Shown in pieces: positions 1 to 5,046 of a DNA stretch of 5,046 nt. The first letter of the stretch is position 1; the number at the start of each line of letters is the position of its first letter. The notes under the pieces were generated by a model. It was not told where the DNA came from, made no database searches, and saw only the letters and a program-made list of their open reading frames with translations. Source of the DNA: an uncultured Erysipelotrichaceae bacterium. GTDB taxonomy: Bacteria; Bacillota_I; Bacilli_A; Erysipelotrichales; Erysipelotrichaceae. The stretch spans positions 1-5,046 of the forward strand of contig CADBLN010000047.1 of assembly GCA_902795525.1 (NCBI GenBank), read 5' to 3'. The position numbers and the translations under genes are program-made.

Positions 1-1182
1 ATCTTTCATAGCAGCTCTAATGATGCTGTTGTCTGTAGCTGATGGAGCACCAGCAACATCTGCATTTAGATATTCGAAAATTTCATTATCAGCAACGAAT
101 TGTTTGTAAGTGTCAGTTTCCTTTGTCCATTGATATAGAGCAGGATAGTTAACAGCTTTACACCAACCGGCATTTACTTCTGCACTACCGAAGTATTCAG
201 TGAATGCTGCAGCAGCTTTAATTCTTGCTTCATCGCCATAGTTGAAAATCATCATACCACGGTTCCAAGCAGGAGCCCATTCAACTTTTCCGCCTTGAGG
301 TACGATACCGAATGCATATTCAGGACCGCCTTTGCCAGGACCAACATATGGAAGACCAGCAACTGAGCCAATGAAACATACGATGTTTTCTTGGTTGAAT
401 GCACTTGAACAATATCCATCGTTTAAGCCTGATACATCTGTGAATAAGCCTTTAGCAAATCCATCAGCAATCATTTGGAATTGAGCAGCAACTTCAGGAG
501 TATTGAAGAAAATTTCCTTAGTAGCTGGATCATACATCTTATTACCTGTTTGGTAAATCAATGCGTTTGCAACATCAGTTGGTGAGTCGATAGCGAATAC
601 ACCAGCTAGTTTTGATGATAATGGTGAACCATCTTTTGCTTTGATAGTATCAGCATTATCTAAAATCTTTTGACAAGTTTCTACTAATTCAGCCCAAGTT
701 TTAGGTGCACTAACACCAGCTTGTTCAAAGACTGACTTATTGTAGAAGAATACTGGACCACTACTTACCATTGGTAAATGGTGTAATTTGCCATCTGCAA
801 ATGAAGTAGCTTCGTCATAAACTGCAGCAGGTAATTGAGCAATAATTTCCTTGCTTAGATACTTGCTTAGATCAACAACTTTGTCATCAGCAACGTAGTT
901 AGCTGCAGTTGAAGCATAGTCGAAGTACATGTCAGGACCATTACCAGCCATAACAGCTTGATAGATTTTGTCTGCTAAACCATCTTTAGGTTGAGATTCA
1001 GCAACAACAGTGTAAGTTTCTTGTGAAGCGTTGAAATCAGCAACAGCTTTTTCAAGATACTCTTTTTGACCTTCAGTATATGAGTGCCAAATTGTTACTG
1101 TAGCTTTTTCTTCAGGTTTCTTACATGCAGTTAATGATAAAACCATTAGAATAGCTAGTAAACTAGTTAATAATTTTTTCAT
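1..1182 (-). CDS. Extracellular solute-binding lipoprotein of an ABC importer (family 1, UgpB-like), C-terminus cut by window edge
   Basis: This is the cell-surface receptor of an ABC importer, which captures substrate outside the membrane and hands it to a permease. I translated 394 codons, open to the left edge. Residues 1-20 are a lipoprotein signal: MKK, a hydrophobic stretch, then the lipobox L17-T18-A19-C20, so the mature protein should be lipid-anchored at Cys20. The mature part begins with VTIWHSY (29-35), then AGNGPD and the segments LHHLPMVSSGPVFFYNKSVF and KTWAEL, followed by WAPAWNRGMMIF, all in the order seen in UgpB/MalE-type binding proteins. The VSSGPVFFYNK part resembles Escherichia coli UgpB, so glycerol 3-phosphate, a glycerophosphodiester or an oligosaccharide are plausible ligands, but the ligand cannot be read from the sequence. 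Family members are usually about 420-440 residues, so perhaps 30-50 are missing. The start follows a strong ribosome binding site and promoter. Family assignment is firm; substrate is not. Confidence 0.93.
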   Translation of the reverse strand, partial: MKKLLTSLLAILMVLSLTACKKPEEKATVTIWHSYTEGQKEYLEKAVADFNASQETYTVVAESQPKDGLADKIYQAVMAGNGPDMYFDYASTAANYVADDKVVDLSKYLSKEIIAQLPAAVYDEATSFADGKLHHLPMVSSGPVFFYNKSVFEQAGVSAPKTWAELVETCQKILDNADTIKAKDGSPLSSKLAGVFAIDSPTDVANALIYQTGNKMYDPATKEIFFNTPEVAAQFQMIADGFAKGLFTDVSGLNDGYCSSAFNQENIVCFIGSVAGLPYVGPGKGGPEYAFGIVPQGGKVEWAPAWNRGMMIFNYGDEARIKAAAAFTEYFGSAEVNAGWCKAVNYPALYQWTKETDTYKQFVADNEIFEYLNADVAGAPSATDNSIIRAAMKD

Positions 1183-1188
1183 TTTTTT

Positions 1189-1196
1189 CCTTCCTT
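1189..1196 (-). promoter_or_regulatory. Ribosome binding site of the solute-binding protein
   Basis: On the minus strand this reads AAGGAAGG, followed by a six-base A-only spacer and the ATG at 1182-1180. It is a strong purine-rich site at good spacing, and it fixes the start codon that gives a proper lipoprotein signal peptide. Confidence 0.85.
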
Positions 1197-1216
1197 CTTG
1201 CTTTTTAGCACACTAT

Positions 1217-1246
1217 ATTATATACACATTTGAATAAACAAGGCAA
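1217..1246 (-). promoter_or_regulatory. Sigma-A-type promoter of the solute-binding protein gene
   Basis: Minus strand: a -35-like TTGCCT (1246-1241), an 18-base spacer and a perfect -10 TATAAT (1222-1217). Transcription would start near 1210, giving a leader of about 28 bases that contains the ribosome binding site. The -35 hexamer touches the T-rich tail of the upstream terminator, so the two genes are separately transcribed units in a very compact arrangement. On the plus strand AAACAA occurs twice, nine bases apart (1236-1241 and 1245-1250), across the -35. Confidence 0.7.
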
Positions 1247-1272
1247 ACAAAAAAGAAAGTTTACCTTTCTTT
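1245..1272 (-). terminator. Rho-independent terminator of the membrane protein/marR unit
   Basis: Minus strand: AAAGAAAG (1272-1265), a five-base loop, then the perfect complement CTTTCTTT (1259-1252), running into TTTGTTT. The stem is 8 bp but mostly A-T, so it may be leaky. The regulator's stop codon (1263-1261) lies in the loop, which is tight but workable. Read on the plus strand there is no following T tract, so it is directional. Confidence 0.6.
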
Positions 1273-1743
1273 CCTGGAAACGATTTCAATTAATTCGATT
1301 CCACTTTTGTTTCTTGAATAATCTGTCTCCAGATTGTTCTGTATTCTTGTGACATATTCATCTAATTGTTTTAACTCTTTGTCACTAAAACCTTCATAAG
1401 TATTTTGCTCCACTTCTTCAAAAATGGCCAAACTCTTTCTTGATAGCTTTTTACCTTTTTCAGTCGCATATAATTCAAACTTTCGCTCATCTTTTTCATT
1501 AACTTTCCTGATAATTATCTCATTTGCCAGCATCCTTTTAATTGATTTGGTAATGGTTGCTTTTGAGGAAGCAAAATAGTCAGCTAAGTCTTTTTGGGTA
1601 CATCCTGGGTGCATCACAATATAATCTAATAAATGGATTTGACCATAGTAAATACTGTCAAAAGATTGCATCCTGCTGCCGATATGCCATCTCTTCAACT
1701 GACCAATTCTTTTAAACTTATAATTTAGTTCCTTCTTATCCAT
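1261..1743 (-). CDS. MarR-family winged helix-turn-helix transcriptional regulator
   Basis: A 160-residue DNA-binding regulator, the usual size for MarR proteins, which act as dimers and often respond to small ligands or oxidants. The winged helix-turn-helix spans about residues 35-97: QIHLLDYIVMHPG, then TQKDLADYFASSKATITKSIKRM as helix-turn-helix, then the wing with the family-typical D85-E86-R87 and the end of the fold at YATEKG (92-97). Flanking N- and C-terminal helices would form the dimer interface. One cysteine (C48) lies next to the recognition helices; redox sensing is possible but not shown. The gene starts 11 bp after the stop of the membrane protein gene, and its ribosome binding site (GGAG, 1754-1751) overlaps that stop, indicating one transcript and probable translational coupling. 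Targets are unknown; candidates are its own operon or the solute-binding protein gene downstream. Family call is firm. Confidence 0.93.
   Translation of the reverse strand: MDKKELNYKFKRIGQLKRWHIGSRMQSFDSIYYGQIHLLDYIVMHPGCTQKDLADYFASSKATITKSIKRMLANEIIIRKVNEKDERKFELYATEKGKKLSRKSLAIFEEVEQNTYEGFSDKELKQLDEYVTRIQNNLETDYSRNKSGIELIEIVSRKER
1275..1288. promoter_or_regulatory. cre-like (CcpA-binding) sequence upstream of the solute-binding protein promoter
   Basis: TGGAAACGATTTCA fits the degenerate cre consensus TGNAANCGNWNNCA and deviates at one position from the stricter TGWAANCGNTNWCA. It lies in the last codons of the regulator gene, centred about 72 bp upstream of the predicted start of the solute-binding protein transcript. 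CcpA controls carbohydrate uptake in Bacillota. From this upstream position it could activate, or act as a roadblock to read-through; simple repression is usually from sites overlapping or downstream of the promoter. A chance match inside a coding region is quite possible. Confidence 0.4.
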
Positions 1744-1754
1744 AACTATGCTCC

Positions 1755-2294
1755 CTATACTTTTTTCAGTGCCTGATGGATTTCGTATAGTTTAAACACA
1801 TACATAAAATCAATCGCATAAATAATCATGTTTATCGTATATTGAAGTGCAACATTGGTATTTAAAATACTTAATATCATACTTATCATTTCTAAACCAA
1901 CACAAACTGTCACATAACTAAATAAGATCTGTGGCTGTTTCCTCAAATAATATGTTGCGTCGATGTCAACCATGGCTTTTGAAATAACAAATAATTGATA
2001 ATAAGACAATAGAGTCAATGCCATTGTCATGTACATGTATGCATCAGGCATGTTTAAATACATTTTTAAAGTAGAAGCAATCAAACTTCCCACAAACAGA
2101 ACAAAGTTTAAAACCTTGGTTGCTTGCTGACGCAACTGTACGCTTTTACTTTCAATCTCGTTGCTCCCTACAATGATTAAAAAATAGCCAATGAATGTAG
2201 GTAACACCTGTAGAGGAATAACTTTAGTTCCAAAATCAAAAGCTAAGGTAAAAGTGATTTGCGAAAATAGTACACCGAAGATTAATTTAATCAT
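1755..2294 (-). CDS. Uncharacterised multi-pass membrane protein, about six transmembrane helices
   Basis: A 179-residue hydrophobic protein of unknown function. Likely membrane segments are near residues 3-19, 29-44, 61-80, 84-104, 123-145 and 149-168. A charged stretch (about 45-60, with E46, E48, K50, R55 and K60) and another near 107-121 (K106, D110, D112, R118, K119) form loops, and the C-terminus is basic. The segment LPTFIGYFLIIVGSNEIE (31-48) resembles a motif I associate with small uncharacterised Bacillota membrane proteins, so I would not assign transport or enzyme activity. I chose the ATG at 2294 because GAGG (2304-2301) sits six bases before it. A longer reading from 2312 adds six residues (MILRFE) but has no good ribosome binding site. 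It is the first gene of a unit with the MarR-type regulator, so the regulator may control it or sense something connected with it. Confidence 0.85.
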   Translation of the reverse strand: MIKLIFGVLFSQITFTLAFDFGTKVIPLQVLPTFIGYFLIIVGSNEIESKSVQLRQQATKVLNFVLFVGSLIASTLKMYLNMPDAYMYMTMALTLLSYYQLFVISKAMVDIDATYYLRKQPQILFSYVTVCVGLEMISMILSILNTNVALQYTINMIIYAIDFMYVFKLYEIHQALKKV

Positions 2295-2300
2295 TTCAAA

Positions 2301-2304
2301 CCTC
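2301..2304 (-). promoter_or_regulatory. Ribosome binding site that decides the membrane protein start
   Basis: Minus strand GAGG, followed by TTTGAA and then the ATG at 2294-2292. It lies inside the longer possible reading from 2312, so the shorter protein is preferred. A -10-like TATGAT (2313-2308), with a TTAAAA 16 bases upstream, could be the promoter, but the start site would then fall almost on this ribosome binding site, so I leave the leftward promoter unassigned. Confidence 0.65.
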
Positions 2305-2316
2305 AGTATCATACTA

Positions 2317-2357
2317 TCACAATTAATGCTTTTAATGTATAATACTAATGATTGTGA
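2317..2357. repeat. 7-bp inverted repeat around the divergent promoter region
   Basis: TCACAAT (2317-2323) is matched perfectly in reverse complement by ATTGTGA (2351-2357), with 27 bases between the arms; several of the inner bases also pair. The arms flank the lysS -10 box, and the right arm runs into the lysS ribosome binding site. It could be an operator for a dimeric regulator acting on lysS, the membrane protein/marR unit, or both. In so A+T-rich a stretch, chance remains possible. Confidence 0.4.
2338..2343 (+). promoter_or_regulatory. -10 box of the lysS promoter
   Basis: A perfect TATAAT with TG immediately before it. No convincing -35 lies 16-18 bases upstream (the best is around TATCAC). 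Transcription from near 2350 would give a leader of only about 18 bases, leaving no room for a T-box or other riboswitch. Confidence 0.55.
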
Positions 2358-2359
2358 GG
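2356..2359 (+). promoter_or_regulatory. Ribosome binding site that decides the lysS start
   Basis: GAGG, eight bases before the ATG at 2368. The reading frame is open further upstream to 2191, but those 59 extra codons run through the promoter and the opposite-strand membrane protein gene, and they do not resemble a lysyl-tRNA synthetase N-terminus. The start at 2368 gives the usual family length. Confidence 0.8.
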
Positions 2360-2367
2360 TTTTAATT

Positions 2368-3864
2368 ATGAACGAAAACTTAAGTGATCAGGAAGTAGTA
2401 AGACGTCAGAAGATGGAAGAGCTCAGGGCTCAAGGAATTGACCCTTTTGGTCATGCTTATAAACAAACACACCACTCAACTGAATTAAAACAAATCTATG
2501 GTGCAAACACTAAAGAAGAATTAGAAGAAATGAATATCACTGTCTCAGTTGCTGGTAGAATCATGTCTAAACGAAGAATGGGCAAGATTGGTTTTATGCA
2601 TCTGCAAGACAAAGATGGACAAATACAAGTCGTTGTTAACAAAGCAACAATTGGCGAAGATGTTTACGAAATCTTCAAAGCTAGTGATATTGGAGATATC
2701 ATCGGTATTGAGGGCAACGTTGTTAAAACCGATTCGGGTGAATTGTCAGTAAAAGCTACTGTATATACACACCTCAGTAAAGCTCTACGCCCACTTCCTG
2801 AAAAATTCCATGGTTTAACAGATAAAGAAGAACGTTTCAGAAGAAGATACGTTGATTTAATTATGAACGATGATGCTAGAAGAATTGCCTTCATGAGACC
2901 AAAAATAATCAGAGCAATTCAGCACTATTTTGATTCACAAGGCTTAGTTGAAGTTGAAACCCCTGTACTAAACACTATTCTAGGAGGAGCAAATGCCAGA
3001 CCATTTGTCACTCACCATAACACTTTAGATATAAGTATGTATTTAAGAATAGCTACTGAGTTAGCCCTTAAAAGACTGATTGTTGGTGGTATGGAGGGAG
3101 TTTATGAAATTGGCAGATTATTCCGTAATGAAGGAATGGATGCTACTCACAATCCAGAGTTCACAACCATCGAATGGTATGTTGCCTATAAGGATATGCA
3201 TGGCATGATGGAAATGTGCGAACAAATGTTTGAAAGTGTCGCATTAGAAGTATTAGGTACAACTGAAATCGAGTACCAAGGCAAACAAATTTCTTTGAAA
3301 GGTCCATACAAGAAAATCACCATGGTTGACGCCATAAAGGAACAATGCGGTGTGGACTTCCTTAAAGTGAACGGTGACGAGGAAGCAATTACCCTGGCTA
3401 AAGAACATCACATTGAATTAGCTGAACACGAAAAGAATTATGGACACATCATCGAAAAGTTCTTTGACAAGTATGTTGAAGAAACCTTGATTCAGCCAAC
3501 ATTTATATATAGCTATCCAATTGAAATTTCACCATTAGCTAAAAAGAATCCTGACAATCCAAGATTCACTGATAGAACTGAAATCTTCATTGATGGTCAC
3601 GAATATGGTAATGCCTTTACAGAGTTAAATGATCCAATTGACCAAAAAGAAAGATTCTTAGCTCAATTAGCTGAAAAAGATAAAGGTAATGAAGAAGCTA
3701 CTGAAATGGACATAGATTACATTGAAGCTTTAGAATATGGATTACCTCCAACAGGTGGTATGGGTGTAGGTATTGACAGATTTGTCATGTTGCTGACAAA
3801 CACCGATACTATTCGAGAGATTCTGTTGTTCCCTACAATGAAGCCAAGAAATGAAAATGACTGA
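2368..3864 (+). CDS. lysS: Lysyl-tRNA synthetase, class II
   Basis: A cytoplasmic homodimeric enzyme that activates lysine with ATP and charges tRNA-Lys. The 498 residues match the usual bacterial length of about 490-505. An N-terminal helix (EVVRRQKMEELRAQG) leads into the OB-fold anticodon-binding domain (about 57-145, with VAGRIMSKRRMGKIGFMHLQD). The catalytic domain follows: motif 1 about 178-202 with the conserved P199 in VEVETPVL; the substrate-binding segment LGGANARPFVTHH; motif 2 about 249-271, GRLFRNEGMDATHNPEFT, with R253 and E255; and motif 3 about 458-471, LPPTGGMGVGIDR, ending in R471, followed by LLFPTMKP near the C-terminus. All key motifs are intact. It stands alone between a divergent promoter and its own terminator, so it appears monocistronic; in many Bacillota lysS follows greA or dus-type genes instead. 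Identification is secure. Confidence 0.98.
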   Translation: MNENLSDQEVVRRQKMEELRAQGIDPFGHAYKQTHHSTELKQIYGANTKEELEEMNITVSVAGRIMSKRRMGKIGFMHLQDKDGQIQVVVNKATIGEDVYEIFKASDIGDIIGIEGNVVKTDSGELSVKATVYTHLSKALRPLPEKFHGLTDKEERFRRRYVDLIMNDDARRIAFMRPKIIRAIQHYFDSQGLVEVETPVLNTILGGANARPFVTHHNTLDISMYLRIATELALKRLIVGGMEGVYEIGRLFRNEGMDATHNPEFTTIEWYVAYKDMHGMMEMCEQMFESVALEVLGTTEIEYQGKQISLKGPYKKITMVDAIKEQCGVDFLKVNGDEEAITLAKEHHIELAEHEKNYGHIIEKFFDKYVEETLIQPTFIYSYPIEISPLAKKNPDNPRFTDRTEIFIDGHEYGNAFTELNDPIDQKERFLAQLAEKDKGNEEATEMDIDYIEALEYGLPPTGGMGVGIDRFVMLLTNTDTIREILLFPTMKPRNEND

Positions 3865-3953
3865 TAAATAAAGGCGTTTTGAAAATTAAGTGACAAAACT
3901 TACGCCCAAAATACACCCAATTTAAAAACGGTGACAACAAGCATAAATAAATG
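3865..3953 (+). other. lysS 3' untranslated segment with alternative hairpins
   Basis: No gene is seen here. GGCG (3873-3876) can pair with CGCC (3903-3906), enclosing two mutually exclusive inner stems: TTTTG (3877-3881) with CAAAA (3894-3898), or TAAGT (3887-3891) with ACTTA (3898-3902). GTGACAA occurs twice, at 3890-3896 and 3931-3937. No U tract follows, so this is not itself a terminator. Confidence 0.35.
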
Positions 3954-3988
3954 GAGATGCTAATTCGAAATAGCATCTCTTGTCTTTT
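3954..3988 (+). terminator. Rho-independent terminator of lysS, possibly bidirectional
   Basis: GAGATGCTA (3954-3962) and TAGCATCTC (3971-3979) form a perfect 9-bp stem with an 8-base loop, followed by TTGTCTTTT. It lies 89 bp past the lysS stop. On the minus strand the stem is followed by CATTTATTTAT, a moderate U-rich tail, and no better terminator is seen for the convergent gene that ends at 4165, so it may serve both directions. Confidence 0.85.
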
Positions 3989-4023
3989 ATTCATAATACT
4001 AGTTAAATTATGTAGACTTATAA

Positions 4024-4083
4024 CCTATCAATGAAAAACCTGTCTAGGGTTAGCCTATCTAGGAAAAACCGGGACAATAAAAT
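4024..4083. repeat. Short tandem array of degenerate 15-bp units with dyad-symmetric cores
   Basis: Consecutive units are CCTATCAATGAAAAA (4024), CCTGTCTAGGGTTAG (4039) and CCTATCTAGGAAAAA (4054), then a much-decayed CCGGGACAATAAAAT (4069). Units 1 and 3 agree at 13 of 15 positions; the ten-base cores of units 2 and 3 agree at 9 of 10. The core CCTATCTAGG is itself an inverted repeat (CCTA, two bases, TAGG), and CCTGTCTAGG keeps CCT/AGG. The array lies between two convergent genes, past the lysS terminator. It could be a set of protein-binding sites, a decayed end of a mobile element, or neutral duplication. Confidence 0.6.
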
Positions 4084-4100
4084 ACTAAAATATAAATTAC

Positions 4101-4120
4101 TTATCCTATCCTTTCCTATC
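4101..4120. repeat. Two 10-bp tandem units ending in CCTATC
   Basis: TTATCCTATC is followed directly by CTTTCCTATC (8 of 10 identical). They share the CCTATC word with the larger array beginning at 4024 but use a 10-bp rather than a 15-bp period. On the minus strand this is a purine-rich run about 45 bases downstream of the unknown gene's stop codon. Confidence 0.45.
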
Positions 4121-4164
4121 CGATTCTTGATATCTTTGCCAATAATATATGAAAGAATGACTAT

Positions 4165-5046
4165 TTAGTTATTTTCTAATTTATAGTATTCATTTAAACC
4201 TTCATTTATGAATTCATCTTTTACATCGTATAAGTAATTGATGTCATTGAATAGTTTTCTGGTAATTACAGCTAAGCCAGCCAAATCTAACCTGTCATAT
4301 TTTTCTAAAATTGTAGAACTAATAACATTACTATAAGTTGCGATATAGTTAGAATACCCAATAATCTTTTTCGTTTTTACTCCATGCAATTTATCTGCGA
4401 AGTCTCCACCTTCATCATTAATCATAGCAAGATGAATTAATTGAATAATTGTATTTATTAATACTTCTAACGTTAATGAAGATCCAAATTTAAAAATATC
4501 ACCAAAGCTTATTACTTCAGTAAGTTTCTCTACAGTATTTTCGTCTAGGATTAAACTTGATCCTGGTAATTGTATACCAGCAATTGTGTATGTATCAGAT
4601 GCAATATGAATCAATTGTTTTATAAATGCTGCAACAAATGGTTTAGGATCTTCTTTTGTTCTATCAATAGATTTTTCAAGTGCAACAGCAAAACTTGCCT
4701 TATTAGATAAAATACAAGGATCCTTATATTCATTCGTATAACTCACATGATATGTAGATGGAATCTTATTCTTAGTTGACGTTATAGTATTTGTCATTAT
4801 GTTGACAGTTCCAACCAGTAATCCTACAAGCGGATCATGCCCTAGTGTTGCAAAACGATGATTTACTCCTTTTGTCTTTCCTTTAAACAAGCCTAGATTT
4901 TTTCCTTCTTCATATCTTTGAGCATCATATGGGACACCACGTGACGTAATAATCATTTCCATTGGTGCATAATATCTCTTAAGTTTAGTATCATTTTTGC
5001 CATCAAACTTTCCTAATAAACCTTTTTGTTTTTCTTTAATTGCCGC
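4165..5046 (-). CDS. Uncharacterised protein with NHR/GHDP and H-SD-LPG motifs, N-terminus cut by window edge
   Basis: I do not recognise this protein. The frame is open to the right edge, giving 293 visible codons; the ATG at 4962 has no ribosome binding site and is most likely internal. Numbering from the edge, a basic stretch (about 1-24) leads to SRGVPYDAQRYEEG, then NHRFATLGHDPLVGLLVGTVNI (62-83), whose N62-H63-R64 and G69-H70-D71-P72 look like conserved, possibly catalytic or metal-binding, residues. A second cluster, QLIHIASDTYTIAGIQLPG (about 144-162), has H147, S150 and D151. Later helices include the hydrophobic IQLIHLAM (201-208) and GYSNYIATYSNVI (230-242). There is no signal peptide in the visible part and no clear transmembrane segment longer than about 15 residues. 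It is convergent with lysS, and the repeat array lies just beyond its 3' end. A phage, mobile-element or defence role is conceivable, but nothing here proves it. Confidence 0.8.
   Translation of the reverse strand, partial: AAIKEKQKGLLGKFDGKNDTKLKRYYAPMEMIITSRGVPYDAQRYEEGKNLGLFKGKTKGVNHRFATLGHDPLVGLLVGTVNIMTNTITSTKNKIPSTYHVSYTNEYKDPCILSNKASFAVALEKSIDRTKEDPKPFVAAFIKQLIHIASDTYTIAGIQLPGSSLILDENTVEKLTEVISFGDIFKFGSSLTLEVLINTIIQLIHLAMINDEGGDFADKLHGVKTKKIIGYSNYIATYSNVISSTILEKYDRLDLAGLAVITRKLFNDINYLYDVKDEFINEGLNEYYKLENN

Noticed and set aside
2295..2312. Six-residue longer start of the membrane protein
   Set aside because: There is no ribosome binding site before 2312, while GAGG is correctly spaced before the ATG at 2294 and would lie inside the longer coding region.
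2191..2367. 59-codon N-terminal extension of the lysS reading frame
   Set aside because: It runs through the divergent promoter and the opposite-strand membrane protein gene. It lacks family similarity, and a good ribosome binding site sits just before the ATG at 2368.
2305..2367. T-box or lysine riboswitch controlling lysS
   Set aside because: The predicted leader is only about 18 bases, far too short, and no T-box or L-box elements are visible.
2549..2752. 67-codon open frame inside lysS, same strand
   Set aside because: It is a shadow of the fully conserved lysS coding frame, with no recognisable protein.
2664..2894. 76-codon open frame antisense to lysS
   Set aside because: It is antisense to the conserved OB-fold and linker coding sequence, with no recognisable motif and no promoter.
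2982..2995. AGGAGG followed by an ATG inside lysS, as an internal start
   Set aside because: The bases encode the conserved LGGANAR segment. The ATG is out of frame and reaches a stop after 11 codons.
3890..3925. Short VTKLTPKIHPI reading that recalls the tails of some tyrosine integrases, suggesting an element inserted after lysS
   Set aside because: Eleven residues after an in-frame stop are too few to support a pseudogene. No matching direct repeat of the lysS 3' end was found in the window.
4024..4120. CRISPR array
   Set aside because: The units are 10-15 bp, contiguous and degenerate, with no unique spacers and no cas gene in the window.
4031..4168. 45-codon plus-strand open frame across the repeat array
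   Set aside because: It has no ribosome binding site. The predicted peptide simply reflects the CCTATC repeats, and the frame runs into the opposite-strand gene.

Overview
The window is A+T-rich bacterial DNA with short intergenic gaps, strong purine-rich ribosome binding sites and rho-independent terminators. This fits a low-GC Gram-positive organism (Bacillota). A gut Firmicute such as an Erysipelotrichia or Clostridia member is a guess from overall character, not something the sequence proves.

Layout, left to right. (1) Positions 1-1182, minus strand: the N-terminal 394 codons of a UgpB-like, lipid-anchored ABC-transporter solute-binding protein. It has its own promoter (1217-1246) and a strong ribosome binding site; its C-terminus and any permease genes lie off the left edge. 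(2) Positions 1261-2294, minus strand: a two-gene unit made of an uncharacterised six-helix membrane protein followed, 11 bp later, by a MarR-family regulator. The unit ends in an A/T-stem terminator that contains the marR stop codon. A sequence resembling a CcpA cre site lies in the last codons of the marR-type gene, upstream of the solute-binding-protein promoter. (3) Positions 2295-2367: a compact divergent promoter region with a 7-bp inverted repeat, serving the membrane protein leftward and lysS rightward. (4) Positions 2368-3864, plus strand: a complete class II lysyl-tRNA synthetase gene, apparently monocistronic, with a clear terminator at 3954-3988. (5) Positions 3865-4164: a 300-bp gene-free convergent gap holding that terminator and a short array of 15-bp repeats with dyad-symmetric cores, then a 10-bp tandem repeat. 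(6) Positions 4165-5046, minus strand: the C-terminal 293 codons of a protein I do not recognise, with two histidine-containing motifs that look conserved.

How the parts may work together: the solute-binding protein is the surface receptor of a carbohydrate or glycerophosphate importer, and the cre-like site suggests carbon-source control. The MarR protein and the membrane protein are co-expressed, and their target is unknown. lysS is housekeeping. The right-hand unknown gene and the repeat array beside it are the least ordinary parts. I saw no complete new system, CRISPR array, insertion sequence, tRNA or rRNA gene.
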